Notes under the pieces: model-generated
Databases searched by the model: none
Seen by the model: the letters and a program-made list of their open reading frames with translations, nothing else
What the model was told of the DNA's origin: nothing
Shown: in pieces, positions 19,561-31,240 of the stretch
How the letters are laid out: every line of letters begins with the position of its first letter
Numbering within the stretch: position 1 is the stretch's first letter
Assembly: GCF_020379485.1 (NCBI RefSeq)
Contig: NC_063442.1
Coordinates: 18,858,732 to 18,922,731 of the forward strand
Length of the DNA: 64,000 nucleotides
Origin: Brassica napus
Lineage: Eukaryota > Streptophyta > Magnoliopsida > Brassicales > Brassicaceae
Direction: 5' to 3'
Made by a program: the position numbers and the translations under genes

Positions 19561-21833
19561 CTGGGTAGCCATATAGATTAATATAAGATTAAACTTTATT
19601 TTATTCATTCTTTTTGTACCGTGAATTCTTTGGTGTAGAGGAAATGGACATCGTAAAGTGGTGCAAGCTGTGTGTTTATTTATTGTGGTCTAATACTTTA
19701 GATGTTGCTCATACCAAAATGGTAGTCAATCTATATATTGTTTAGAAATTTTGAATATTAGTATTTTTATCACTTTAACAAATATAAATCTACATAAATC
19801 TATTTCCATAACTTCAAAGAAACGAAACGAAACAAAAGTTTATCCACATTAGATATCAAGGTATTCAGTATACTAAAATAATTTAGTCACAACAACTATA
19901 CAATATTCATCAGAATTAAAGTAAGAGCTTTAATTAAACAATCATGCAATAATATTAACAAAATAGCGGTAAAGAATATGATAATTATTATTTATTTTTC
20001 ATTTGATAAATGAATTAAAGATTGAAAAATTGAGTATTCACACATATTAAAAAATTCATAAAATTTTGATTATAAATATATTATTTTTGTGTTTAGCTAT
20101 TTCTCATAACTTTTAGCCAATTAAAATTTGGTAAACATAATTAATGTCTTCGGAGTTTACAATGTACTATTATTACATACAGTGAAAATGTAAATATTGA
20201 TTTTTTAGAAACAAATTTGTTTTTTAAAATATGGATTATTTTAAAACAGAGGGAGTAAAATTTATTGGGTTCTATATTTTTTAGTTTGTTTATATGAGAT
20301 GACGAAGTTGCTGCTTTCAGACAATTATTACTCATCAACAAACGGAAACAATTTTTTTTTCTTGAAACTTTAAGAGCATTAATGTATGATATATTTAAAA
20401 CTAATTACAATAGTAAAAAAATATTAGTAATTAGGCATGGGACGGAACGGCTATCTCGAGAATTTTAGAATATGCGGATCCGAATCTTTATCCGACGAAT
20501 CCATGTTTTTACTATCTTTATCCCGATCCGGAGTTAAATATCTGGATATTGGATATCCTTTCAAAAAAATTCATATCTGGTAGATATTCGGATTTGGATC
20601 CTGACAGTAAATATAAATAAAAAATATTAACAAAGTTTTTAAAATAAAATTAATATTGATTGGAAGTGACGTAATAAGTACTAAGGAAGGATATCCGAAT
20701 ATCCTTCCTTAGTACTTATTACGTCACTTCCAATCAATATTAATTTTATTTTAAAAACTTTGTTAATATTTTTTTATTTATATTTACTGTCAGGATCCAA
20801 ATCCGAATATCTACCAGATATGAATTTTTTTGAAAGGATATCCAATATCCAGATATTTAACTCCGGATCGGGATAAAGATAGTAAAAACATGGATTCGTC
20901 GGATAAAGATTCGGATCCGCATATTCTAAAATTCTCGAGATAGCCGTTCCGTCCCATGCCTAATTACTAATATTTTTTTACTATTGTAATTAGTTTTAAA
21001 TATATCATACATTAATGCTCTTAAAGTTTCAAGAAAAAAAAATTGTTTCCGTTTGTTGATGAGTAATAATTGTCTGAAAGCAGCAACTTCGTCATCTCAT
21101 ATAAACAAACTAAAAAATATAGAACCCAATAAATTTTACTCCCTCTGTTTTAAAATAATCCATATTTTAAAAAACAAATTTGTTTCTAAAAAATCAATAT
21201 TTACATTTTCACTGTATGTAATAATAGTACATTGTAAACTCCGAAGACATTAATTATGTTTACCAAATTTTAATTGGCTAAAAGTTATGAGAAATAGCTA
21301 AACACAAAAATAATATATTTATAATCAAAATTTTATGAATTTTTTAATATGTGTGAATACTCAATTTTTCAATCTTTAATTCATTTATCAAATGAAAAAT
21401 AAATAATAATTATCATATTCTTTACCGCTATTTTGTTAATATTATTGCATGATTGTTTAATTAAAGCTCTTACTTTAATTCTGATGAATATTGTATAGTT
21501 GTTGTGACTAAATTATTTTAGTATACTGAATACCTTGATATCTAATGTGGATAAACTTTTGTTTCGTTTCGTTTCTTTGAAGTTATGGAAATAGATTTAT
21601 GTAGATTTATATTTGTTAAAGTGATAAAAATACTAATATTCAAAATTTCTAAACAATATATAGATTGACTACCATTTTGGTATGAGCAACATCTAAAGTA
21701 TTAGACCACAATAAATAAACACACAGCTTGCACCACTTTACGATGTCCATTTCCTCTACACCAAAGAATTCACGGTACAAAAAGAATGAATAAAATAAAG
21801 TTTAATCTTATATTAATCTATATGGCTACCCAG

Positions 21834-24315
21834 CCGTTAAGAACCAAAAGTAAATATCTCCTCATTGGCCTCATGAAGCATCTGCTCAGTCAATCCGTAG
21901 GCGGGGCTGATTGCTTTTATAATCTACAGAGATAAAGAACAAAGACCTTATCATCAAACATGAATGAAAAATCCATAACCATAATTTCTCTTACTTGAAA
22001 AGTAGTAAAAACCTGATAATGTTTTCCCATAACATCCTCCCTTCTAACAGCTTCTTCCTTAGTACTTACTAAGGTATAATCCAACATCTTGAAAATACTG
22101 ATCCAAACATGATGGAAATCAGCACGAAACTAAGATATAAGTAGTTGACACTGAACTTTGGCATAGCAAAACAGAAACTTAAGATATCCACAAAAACTTC
22201 TCGAGCTCCAGTGTCTTGCTCACATCAAGCTCTGTTCGTCCTCCCAGAGAGTAAATTCTGTAATACCATACATGTATCATCATATGCTCATCATTAATAT
22301 ACACATTTTCTACAGAGTAAACGTTGTTACAGTGTACATATATCTCAGTGCAGCTCTATTGAAAGATAATTTGAAAGGAATAAAACATTTTGTAATTAAA
22401 CTGTAAGTTACCAGAACATTCGTTCATTCCACGTCCATTCCACGGTCCCATATCATTGGTGAATCTACGTTGCAGTTTCAAGAGCAGACATTATTAATAT
22501 CATACATATGCCACCGAGAGATTGTCTTCCATGAGGATGAACGATGTTGTGCTGATGGAAGATTATAATGATGATGACTATTTACTCACCTGTTTTGTTT
22601 GGTGATATAGATAAGCGCGGAGAAGTCTTGGCCTCATCATTTGCTTCCGCTTGTAATTTTCATTTATGCATCACATACAATAAACACAAAAGTGACATTA
22701 ACACATAAAGCAACTATGCTTTGCTTTGTTCCAAATGGAACTGGAAGATTGCACTATTTTATATATTTGATTCGAGTGTAAAGTGATCTTAAAATTATAT
22801 ACCTCTTCAAGGTTGTCGAGCTCCAAGATCTGCAATATATGTTGAGCAATGCTTTCCTGTGGAATAATGGAGTTTCCACTTGAGCACAATATTCAAAAAT
22901 ATTCAGATGTAACTTGCAGAAATAACTCAAGCAATAGTTGACTGCCTCGGCTGCAAGAACTTGACTGTCCATATCCACTTCGATCTAGATCATTGATGAT
23001 ATCTGAAGACAAATGAATTGAAATGAAAACAATTCTTTAAATCAAGAGTTAAAAACCAGAACATAAACGTTCATTTTAAGATCTAAAAACTGGTGGTTCG
23101 TTTTCTTACTCTAGAATTGCTATCGATAAGTCCTTCCATTTGAGGAGTTTTCCAGACTCTCGTATCTTCGTTCCTATTGTTCTTCGGGTACATTTGAGCC
23201 AACATCCAGAACCTAAAATGAACAAAGAATTTTCAGATTTGTATTTGATTATAAAAGGTAGGTTTCAAAAGGTATGGATAAATGAGACTTCATACCTCTT
23301 TCTCGGCTGCTTGTTATAGATCTCCAATGCGACCATGAGGCACATCATATTGAGCCCCTTTTCCCACGGGAATGTTTTTGATGCGTTCAGGCGTTCAGCA
23401 GATTTGAGCTCCTAAGAAAAATTGAATAACTTAACATTAAAACCAAACACATTTCATTCTTGTTCATGTCAAATGACCAAACTCAACCCGCTCTCTTCAA
23501 CAATATTAAGCTGCAACACATTTTCCCTAGAGCCATGTAAGAGAAAACTAACTCGAGCTCTTCCTATTATATGCTGGTAATGTCATCAGAGAAAAGCTCG
23601 TATTGATTACGACAATTTGCACATGAGTTAATATAGGAAAATATGAAGCATATAGTATACAGTTAATTTTAAAAAGAAACAATTATCACTTACATCGTCA
23701 TTATATGAACTCCACGTTGGGTTTTGTGGTTTGTGCGACAGCAATAGAAATCAAACAGCTTAAACATCTCACAACTTTGGTTAACCTATATCAATAGCAA
23801 TGTATTCAAAACCATACTTAAAACAAATTGTTTACATGAATCCCACCTAAGTGTTTTGAAGGTACTTAAAAACATAATTAGAGTGATGATCTTTAGAAAA
23901 CCAGAAACCCTCTAGGAAGAAGAAATACTTTTTACCAAAACCGTCTACACCTCGACAGCAGGCCTTGGCCATCTCCAAGGATCAATTTCACTCCGACCTG
24001 CCAAAACACACACTCGCACCGTAACCTGCTTAATCAATTAATGGAACCGTACGATTGATGGCTGGTTTAGAATAATTACGGAAGTAAATTAGCGGTAAAA
24101 AATCATACCTGTTCATCGATAAGGAGGAGCTCTATAACCCAATAAAGGTCCAACATATAGCAATGTTTCTTGCCTCGCCGAAATGGACTTACCAAAATGG
24201 AAGCTCTGACTGAGCTGGTCCTGTGAGATGTCATTAAAATAGACAGCGATTTGAGTCTTGTCAGTGGGGATCTGAGATTTTCCGGTGGATTTCGTGGACA
24301 TGGATGTAGTTTCAA
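21834..24315 (-). pseudogene. Mirror copy of the unrecognised gene fragment in right palindrome arm
   Basis: This is the reverse-complement copy of 17079-19560, base for base apart from the few differences noted for the palindrome. It has the same exon-like blocks, splice sites and frame breaks. Two convergent copies this similar would, if both were transcribed, give long complementary RNAs. Confidence 0.5.
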
Positions 24316-24668
24316 AGTAGGTTTTTGATTTTGAGTGAATTTAGGTTTAGATACAACGCTTTCTACAGGTGCAGGATCAAGGGGAGGTGGAACAAAAAAA
24401 AATTAGAAGAATTTAAGGTTGATCATTGACTGATCAGGAGAGGCTCAAAGTAACGCTTAAACTCAGAGAACGAAGAAGACGAAGTGAAGAGCCGTAAAAG
24501 AGTTTGTCGACAGGGTGGGGTTGGGCTGAAGATTGTTAAAACAAAGCCCACACAAAATACCCTTAATAACTCAGCTCAAATGACGTGGTAAAAAGACTAA
24601 CTCTGATTGGCTGATTTTTTTGTCTGACGTGGATAGGCTGAATGTTGATTATATCCCCCTTTTAGTAT

Positions 24669-25368
24669 TGTATTATGTTTTAATTGTATTGATTTTTCAA
24701 TTGATATTAGAATATATGTTAGATATGAATCTCCATTGATATTTAAGGATCTAGATTCATCTCCCAAGATTATAAGTACGATTCGATCTACATGCTAAAA
24801 ATTGAATTAGTATTTCCAAGGTAAGAAAGAAAATTGTGCTAGATGTTAAATTTATTTGTCCATTTAAAAGCTTATCCATTATAATGAGAATTGTGTATTT
24901 CAAGAGGTTAAGCATGACATAAGCTCAAAGACAATGCCTCAACTTGCTGATTCTATACATGCTGCAGTTACCCGCATCGCCTAATCTAGTGATTCTGTTC
25001 TTTGTTGTTTCATAAGAAATTGGGTTAAAACATATTTCTTGGTTTACATTTCACAAAGACTCATACGATTTTCTTGTTTTTCTTCGTCTTTGTGATTCTA
25101 TACGTTTTTCTAGTAATATTTCTTGATGGAATTGTAGGGTAAGAATATTAAGAAACTTTATGTAGTTTTGAGTCTTGTCTACAAGAGAAAAACAAAGAGT
25201 ATGATCACTGAGAACCCTGAAAAATATGTTGGAAGCCACTCCAATTGTAAAACTACAGTTTCTAAATTTAATACCAAAATAACACTTTAACAATTTGACT
25301 CGCATGTGTCCCACGTTGCTAAATCAGTACATGAAAACCCTAGTTTCGATCCCCATGTGTTTCCAAAC
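24669..25368. other. Intergenic stretch, nothing recognised
   Basis: Unique-looking AT-rich DNA between the palindrome and the 3' end of the RING pseudogene. It presumably includes the former 3' UTR of that minus-strand gene. Confidence 0.5.
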
Positions 25369-26997
25369 TCAGCAATTGTACAACACAGTCCGACACATGG
25401 GGCATGCCGTTGAAGCCAATCCGAGAGACAACGTTCATGGAAGACATGAGAACAGTTCATCAGTGTGGCGGAACCATGTATCGAAGAAGAACCATAGAGA
25501 TTGTCGAGACAAATCGAACACGGGGTCGTCAAACTCTCATGCTCCTCTATATCTATCTTCCCTAGCACAACCAACTTCGATAGCACAGCTCTCAAAAACA
25601 TTCCCTCGTCTGGAGGAGGATCAGACATGGCCACAACCCTCTTGTAAGCAGGGCCGGCCCTGGGCTAAAGCCCATAAAGCAAAGGCTTTAGGCACCAAAA
25701 AGTATTAATCGTTTAGGGGCGCCAAACTTTGTTAAAAGGCCGTTTAGTGTAGTGGCTTTGAGATTTGGCAACTGTCTTTCACGTGGGTGGTTCAAAGCTC
25801 TTCATCCTCTTTTTATTTTCTTTTTCTTCTTGATAATGATGACTATGAAATAAAACACGATGGAACACCATCACTTGTAAAATAAATAATAGTTTCTTCT
25901 TTTTTCATTAGTTTCTTTTATTATATTAAATATGATGTATAAGATAAATATTAAACAAAAACCTAATTAATAATTCATTATACGCTTTATGTTTTATGTT
26001 TTAATTCTTTTCAATTGTATTTTATTCTAAAGCTACGTTCACATTTGGTGATGACTGAAGTGGTTGTGTTTCCCACCTCTATATATGCCTTCTTCTTTTA
26101 TTTCTTCTTATTGGTTTTCATACTTTTTTTATAATCTATTTAAGAATTTCTTGAAATCTGAATAAATATAACATTATTAGAAGTTAGTTGTGTTTTCTGG
26201 AATTCAGTAAAAATTCAATATAATTTTATAAATGAAAATATTGCTAAATCTATTTTAGTCTTATGAAGAAAATTCATTTTATGGAATTTGATTACCTAAA
26301 AAGAATGTTGACAAGAACTTACAAAAACGATTGAAGTATTAGAATTTTTCAAAAATAACGAATGATTTTTATCCAAACAAAAAATTGCTTGTGTGGAATG
26401 TTTCTCCCAAAATTTTAACTCTTTAAAATTATATCTCTCGTGAATGATTAACAGATTTTATAAATAATATATTGATATTTATGAACTACATTTTTTCAAA
26501 AAAAAAAAAGTTTTAATGATAGTTTTCCTTGTTGTGATGATATTTTTTTAAAAAAAATTAGAGGTAAGGGGCAACAATTTTTGTGTCCGCTTTAGGCGCC
26601 AGATGAGTCCGGACCGGTACTGCTCGTAAGTGATTTGGATGGAGAAGGTCAAGCTAAATCCATTACGTCCAAAACCTAACTCCTCCGCTTCCGATGAGAT
26701 ATCCGCGGCCAAATCTTGGCATAACCAATGGTGGCCAGGAGCAAGATTATCTCGGAGAAGCTCTTGGATGTAACTGTTGCTTAAACTAGAGAGATTGAAA
26801 TCGATAAGAACTGGTGGGGAGAGCAAAACGAACCGGCCGGTTAGCGTTCGCTGACGGGTGGTAAGGTTTTCAAGAACCTCGTGAAAGCAAGTGTTGATCA
26901 TGATGCGTACATTGTTTGATGTGTATCCTACCGATGGAGGGAGTCTCCTTCTGTCGATACTAAGTTCAACTTGTGGAACATTCATGCTTGACGACAT
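25369..26997 (-). pseudogene. RING-H2 E3 ubiquitin ligase-like gene, split by a hAT element and frameshifted
   Basis: The minus-strand start MSSSMNVPQVELSIDRRRLP (ATG near 26997) leads a single exon to 26631, with conserved-looking AADISSEAEELGFGRNGFSL. After the inserted element the frame resumes at about 25640 with YKRVVAMSDPPPDEG and a RING-H2 domain: CSICL, then CSHVFHERCLSDWLQ. RING-H2 proteins transfer ubiquitin with an E2 enzyme. The last zinc pair is out of frame: TGC CCC ATG TGT CGG is present near 25395-25410 but reached only by a frame change after QRH, and its frame ends in a TGA at 25369-25371. The gene is dead twice over: by insertion and by the frameshift in the RING. Confidence 0.82.
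25649..26622. mobile_element. Non-autonomous hAT-type element, 974 bp
   Basis: The ends are imperfect inverted repeats starting CAGGGCCGGCCCTGG on the left and CAGTACCGGTCCGGA on the right (read inwards). The flanks are CTTGTAAG (25641-25648) and CTCGTAAG (26623-26630), an 8-bp target duplication with one mismatch, the length typical of hAT. Inside it is AT-rich without a transposase. It interrupts the RING-H2 coding sequence in frame context. The mismatch in the duplication suggests some age. Confidence 0.85.
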
Positions 26998-27061
26998 AAC
27001 GCTTAAAGAGAGAATTGATTTTCTAAGCAATTGTGAAATTGTGATTAGTGTAAGTACCGTA

Positions 27062-27078
27062 CATATATATAAATATAG
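27062..27078 (-). promoter_or_regulatory. TATA box of the RING-H2 gene
   Basis: On the minus strand CTATATTTATATATATG lies about 70-80 bases upstream of the likely start codon (26997). This fits a plant core promoter. Confidence 0.45.
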
Positions 27079-27229
27079 TGCAACGGTCTCTCTACGCGGA
27101 GAACACGAGGGGTGTTAATGGACTTTATTAGTTACCCTTTAGGCCCAATAAAGATAAGGCCGTTTCGTTAAAGTCGGTGTTTATGCAAAAAAGAAAGAAA
27201 ACCAAGCGCGGGGGGAGGGGGGCGATACT

Positions 27230-28282
27230 TTCCATATAAGTACTGAATTGCCTCTCAAAATAACTATTCCTTTTCTTTGGTCTCTATCGCTCTGCGTCTA
27301 GCTCTTACTCACTCTCTCTCACGAGACGTCGCGGGAACTCTGTTTTTCGAGGCTTAAACGCTGCCGCGTGGAGCTTACTACGTTCTTAGTTCCCCTTCAT
27401 CAAGTAAGTATCTCCTTGATTTCTCCGTTCATCACCATTATAAGTGAAACGTAAATCGCTTGATTTTCCGTACACTTATTCTTCTTAATCTCGGATTCAA
27501 TTGATTTACTCTCGTTTTTTTTTGTTCTCATGTTCTTCAATTTATCCATTATGATGATTTCGCAGAATATTTTTCCAGTAATTAATCATTTTGTTATTTT
27601 TTCTCTGTTCTTCATTTTTTTTAGGACTTCGCCGTGCTTCTCTTCGCGTCTCTGACTTCGATTTAAGCTTTCCTTGATTCTAATTCGAGGTTTGTTTATC
27701 TTCACACTATTTTAAACTACATTAAGTAGCCTTCCCAAAAAAAAGTTCTAAAGTTTCCTTTTCTTTTTCTTTATGGAGATTATTGTATTTTTTGATATTT
27801 CATAAGTTTGTGTTTCGTCGATTCACTGTCTCCTTCAATCTGCCGTGATATTTTTGATATTTATCACTCCATCCGTTATGGCTTTGCAGCATTTTCCCAA
27901 TAATTAATTAATTAATCGTTTTGTTTTTCTCTGTTCTTCAGTTTCTAGGGTTTCGGCGTGGTTCTGTTCGTATCTGTGACTTTAATTTGAGATTTTATTT
28001 GATTCGTATTCGAGGTGCCTTTATTTTCTACCCTAACTTATTTTTTTCTGGTTTGGTGGCGTTCACCAAGTTTAAAATTAAACCTAGTTTCAATCTACGA
28101 AACCCTAAAATCTGATGCCTTAAGTAGCCTTCATTCTCCCTTTGGAGTCTGTTGTATTTTTTCTTGATGAGATTGTGTTTACTCGATTTAATGTTTCTTT
28201 TCAATTTGTGATAAAATCAATGAATGCAAGCTTTATGATAAACTTTGCACTTCTTTTCTCAGAATTTTTTTTTTTCCTCAGA
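27230..28282 (+). promoter_or_regulatory. SPT16: SPT16 promoter and duplicated 5' leader/intron
   Basis: A CATATAAGTAC element near 27233 and a C/T-rich leader (27260-27400) precede a GTAAGTATC donor near 27403. Within the following region two copies of a 200-base block can be aligned: about 27540-27715 and 27865-28035, each with a TTCTCTGTTCTTCA-type polypyrimidine tract, an AGGACTTCGCCGTG / AGGGTTTCGGCGTG exon-like start and CGAGGT at the end. The spacing is about 325 bases. An intron in the 5' leader is usual for SPT16; the repeat of the block looks like a tandem duplication with divergence. Confidence 0.5.
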
Positions 28283-29703
28283 TAAGTTGCGGCTGGAATC
28301 TAAAAGACGGCAGACTCAAGGAACGGTGATACCTACGTCATTGATGTCATGAAGTTCATCTCACGTACAAGAGCCTTGTATGCACACTGGAATGAGCACA
28401 TTGCAGACCTATGGGGATCTGCGGACGCTCTTGCCGTAGCTACACATCCTGCTACTAACTGATCTTCGCTACCTGAAGTCCTCTGCTTTGCATATTTGGC
28501 TTCTTGGGTATGAGTTTTCTGACACTATAATGGTCTTCACCTCAAATCAGATCCATTTCTTGTGTGGCAAGAAAATAGCAACTCTGCTTGAAGTTGTGAA
28601 ACAACCTGCACATGATGAGCTGGGATAGATGTTGTCATGCATGCAAAGGATAAAGGTGATGATGGAAATGGGCAGATGGATGCTGTACTCCGTGCCATCC
28701 GTGATGGAAAGGAGTCCCAAGTTGTGGGACACATTGCTCGTGAAGCTCCTGAAGGTAAGCTTCTCGAGAAGTGGGCTGCGAGGTTAAAGAATGCTGAGTT
28801 TCAGTTTGTTGATATCACTGCGGGGTTGTCTGATCTCTTTGCTGCTAAAGACGGAACAGAGATTATTAATGTGAAGAAAGCAGCGTATCTTGCCTCCAGC
28901 GTGATGAAAAATGTTGTTGTTCCAAAACTTGAGAAGGCCATTGATGAGGAGAGAGATGTCACCCACTCTCTGCTGATGCGTCTCACGGAGAAAGCGATAC
29001 TTGATCCGACGAAAGCCGGTGTGAAGCTGAAGCCAGAGTGTGTTGACATATGCTACCCTCCTATATTTCAAAGTGGAGGCAAGTTTGATCTCAAGCCTAG
29101 TGCTGTAAGCAATGATGATCTGCTCGCTTACGACCCAGGGAGCATCATTATATGTGGTGTTGGTGCTCGGTACAATAGTTATTGCTCTAACATCGCCAGG
29201 ACATACCTAGTAGATGCAACTAATCTCCAGAGCAAGGCTTATGAAGTTCTTCTCAAGGCACATGAGGCTGCTATTAATGCTATGAGGCCAGGAAGAAAGT
29301 TAAGCAGTGTCTATCAAGCTGCACTTTCCGTGGTTGAAAAGGAAGCCCCTGAGTTGGTTGACAAGCTGACTAAATCTGCTGGGACTGGTATCGGTCTTGA
29401 GTTCCGGGAATCGGGGTTAAACATCAATGCAAGGAATGATAAAGTGTTGAGACCACAGATGGCGTTTAATGTCTCACTTGGTTTCCAGAACATGGAATGT
29501 GAGAGCAAGAAGAAGACATTCTCTCTTTTTCTGGCCGACACTGTTATTGTTAAAGAAGAGGATCCTGAGATTTTGACAGGCAAGTGCTCCAAACTTGTTA
29601 CAGATGTGAGTTACGACAAAGAAGAGAAGCCCCGGAAGAAGGCAAGGAGGACCAGCGGTCCTGAGAGCTACTTCATCAACAAGACATCGCTTAGATCGTA
29701 TAA

Positions 29704-31240
29704 GGCCCTGTTCGTTTGCTCACCCAGGTGATCCATCTGGGTGAAGATGCAAATTGATGTTCGTTTAGTGCATTATAATGCTACATCCAGATGGATCACC
29801 CAGCTGAATTTTTAAAAATTCATCTCAAATTCTCACCCAAATGAAGGTGAGTCTTGATGGTGCATCTGGATGCAGATGCATCTAGTTCAGTCCAAAATGA
29901 TAAATGACAAAAATGACCTTTTAAAATCGAAATATTATTTTCAAACCGTCAATCTTATTTTTTTGCAAATACATTTTTCCGCCAAAACCAGAAAATACAT
30001 TTTCTCGCAAAAACGGAAAAACACACTTTCCCGCCAAAACCGCAAGATGCATTTTTCCGCAAAAAACATAAAACACACATTTTCATTAAAATACATTTTT
30101 CAGCTAAACCAGTAAAACCACATTTTTCGACAAAAGCCCAAAAAACGCATATTCCCGCCAAAACTCCAAAAGCATTTTCCGGCCAAAACCGCAAAAAGTA
30201 TTTTCCAGCCAAAACCGGAAACAAAACATTTTCTCGCCAAAACCAAAAAAACGCATTTTCTCGCCAAAACCGAAAAAAACAATTTTTCCGCGAAAACGAA
30301 AAATACAATTTTCCCACCAAAACCGGAAAACGGAAGTTTCCCGCCAAAACCAGAAAACAGAATTTTCCAACCAAAACCAGAAAAACGCATTTTTCCGCCA
30401 AAACCGGAAAACAGAATTTTCCCGCCAAAACCGGAAAACGGAATTTTCCCGCTAAAACCGGAAAAACGTATTTTCCCGCCAAAACCGAAAAAACGCATTT
30501 TCCGCCAAAACCGGAAAAACGCATTTTCCCGCCAAACCCGGAAAAATGTATTTTCCCGCCAAAACCGGAAAACGCATTTTCCCGCCAAAACCGGAAAACG
30601 CATTTTTCCGCAAAAACCGGAAAACGCATTTTCCCGCCAAAACCGGAAAACGCATTTTCCCGCCAAAACCGGAAAACGCATTTTCCCGCCAAAACCGGAA
30701 AACGCATTTTCCTGCCAAAGCCGGAAAAATGTATTTTCCCGCCAAAACTGGAAAAATGCATTTTCCCGCCAAAACCGGAAAAATGTATTTTCCCGCCAAA
30801 ACGCAAAAAATAACTTTTCCCGTCAAAATCGTGAAAAAAAACTTTTCCCGTCAAAAACACTTTTCCCGCCAAAACTTCAAAACACACTTTTTCCGTCCAA
30901 ACCGCAAAAACGTATTTTCCGCCAAACCCATAAAACTTATTTTTCTGCCAAATACACATTTCCTCAAAAATCGCAAAAATATTTTCGGCGAAAACCGTAA
31001 AAATGCTATTTTTCCACTGAAACGTAAAAAAATATATTTTAGTCATTTTATTAACAAGTCCACCCGGATGCAGATGAAAATTAAAAAAATGACAAACAAA
31101 CGAACATAGTTGCATTCAGATGATTCATCTGGATGCATGGACGAAATGAAGAAACGAACAACATCCAGATGGAGCATCTGGATAAAACATCTAGATGGAC
31201 CATCTGGATGCATCTTCCAGATGTACAAACGAACAAGGCC
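29704..31240. mobile_element. PIF/Harbinger-like non-autonomous element, 1537 bp, in SPT16 exon
   Basis: The ends are inverted repeats, GGCCCTGTTCGTTTG on the left and GGCCTTGTTCGTTTG on the right, flanked by TAA on both sides (29701-29703, 31241-31243). A 3-bp TAA/TTA duplication and GGCC ends are typical of PIF/Harbinger and Tourist-like elements. Subterminal regions are rich in ATCCAGATG/CATCTGGATG words in both orientations. The middle is a long array of about 22-26-bp units. No transposase is present. The long minus-strand open frame across the array is a by-product of the repeat period. Confidence 0.85.
29975..30925. repeat. Minisatellite array of E2F-type motifs (TTTTCCCGCCAAAA)
   Basis: Degenerate tandem units of about 22-26 bases of the form CATTTTCCCGCCAAAACC-GGAAAACG fill about 950 bases. 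I counted about 14 exact TTTCCCGCC words and many one-base variants (TTTTCCGCC, TTTCTCGCC). TTTCCCGCC matches the E2F consensus TTTSSCGC. The central units (30540-30790) are the most uniform, as expected for recent expansion by slippage or unequal exchange. Confidence 0.9.

Larger units (their letters stand above)
16725..24668. repeat. Giant near-perfect palindrome, arms about 3.97 kb, no spacer
   Basis: The sequence from 16725 to 20696 is repeated as its reverse complement from 20697 to 24668. Every feature checked is mirrored (for example 17079-17291 with 24103-24315, and 18416-18640 with 22754-22978). By eye I found only a C/T difference (16793 against 24600), two 1-base homopolymer length differences (T-run near 16991 and A-run near 20622), and a C/A mismatch beside the centre. 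Similarity stops sharply at both outer ends. The centre is AAGGAAGGATAT-CCGA-ATATCCTTCCTT. The left outer end lies 5 bases inside a Helitron-like 5' start (TCTTTATACTAAAAGG at 16720). It may be real or a fold-back assembly artefact. Confidence 0.95.

Noticed and set aside
20141..21253. Two mirrored 66-residue frames around the palindrome centre
   Set aside because: They are mirror images of one AT-rich stretch with no domain or codon signal.
29955..31115. A 386-residue open frame rich in F, G, W and K on the minus strand, and a 187-residue frame on the plus strand
   Set aside because: They arise from the tandem E2F-motif units, whose sequence lacks stops in some frames. No protein family fits.
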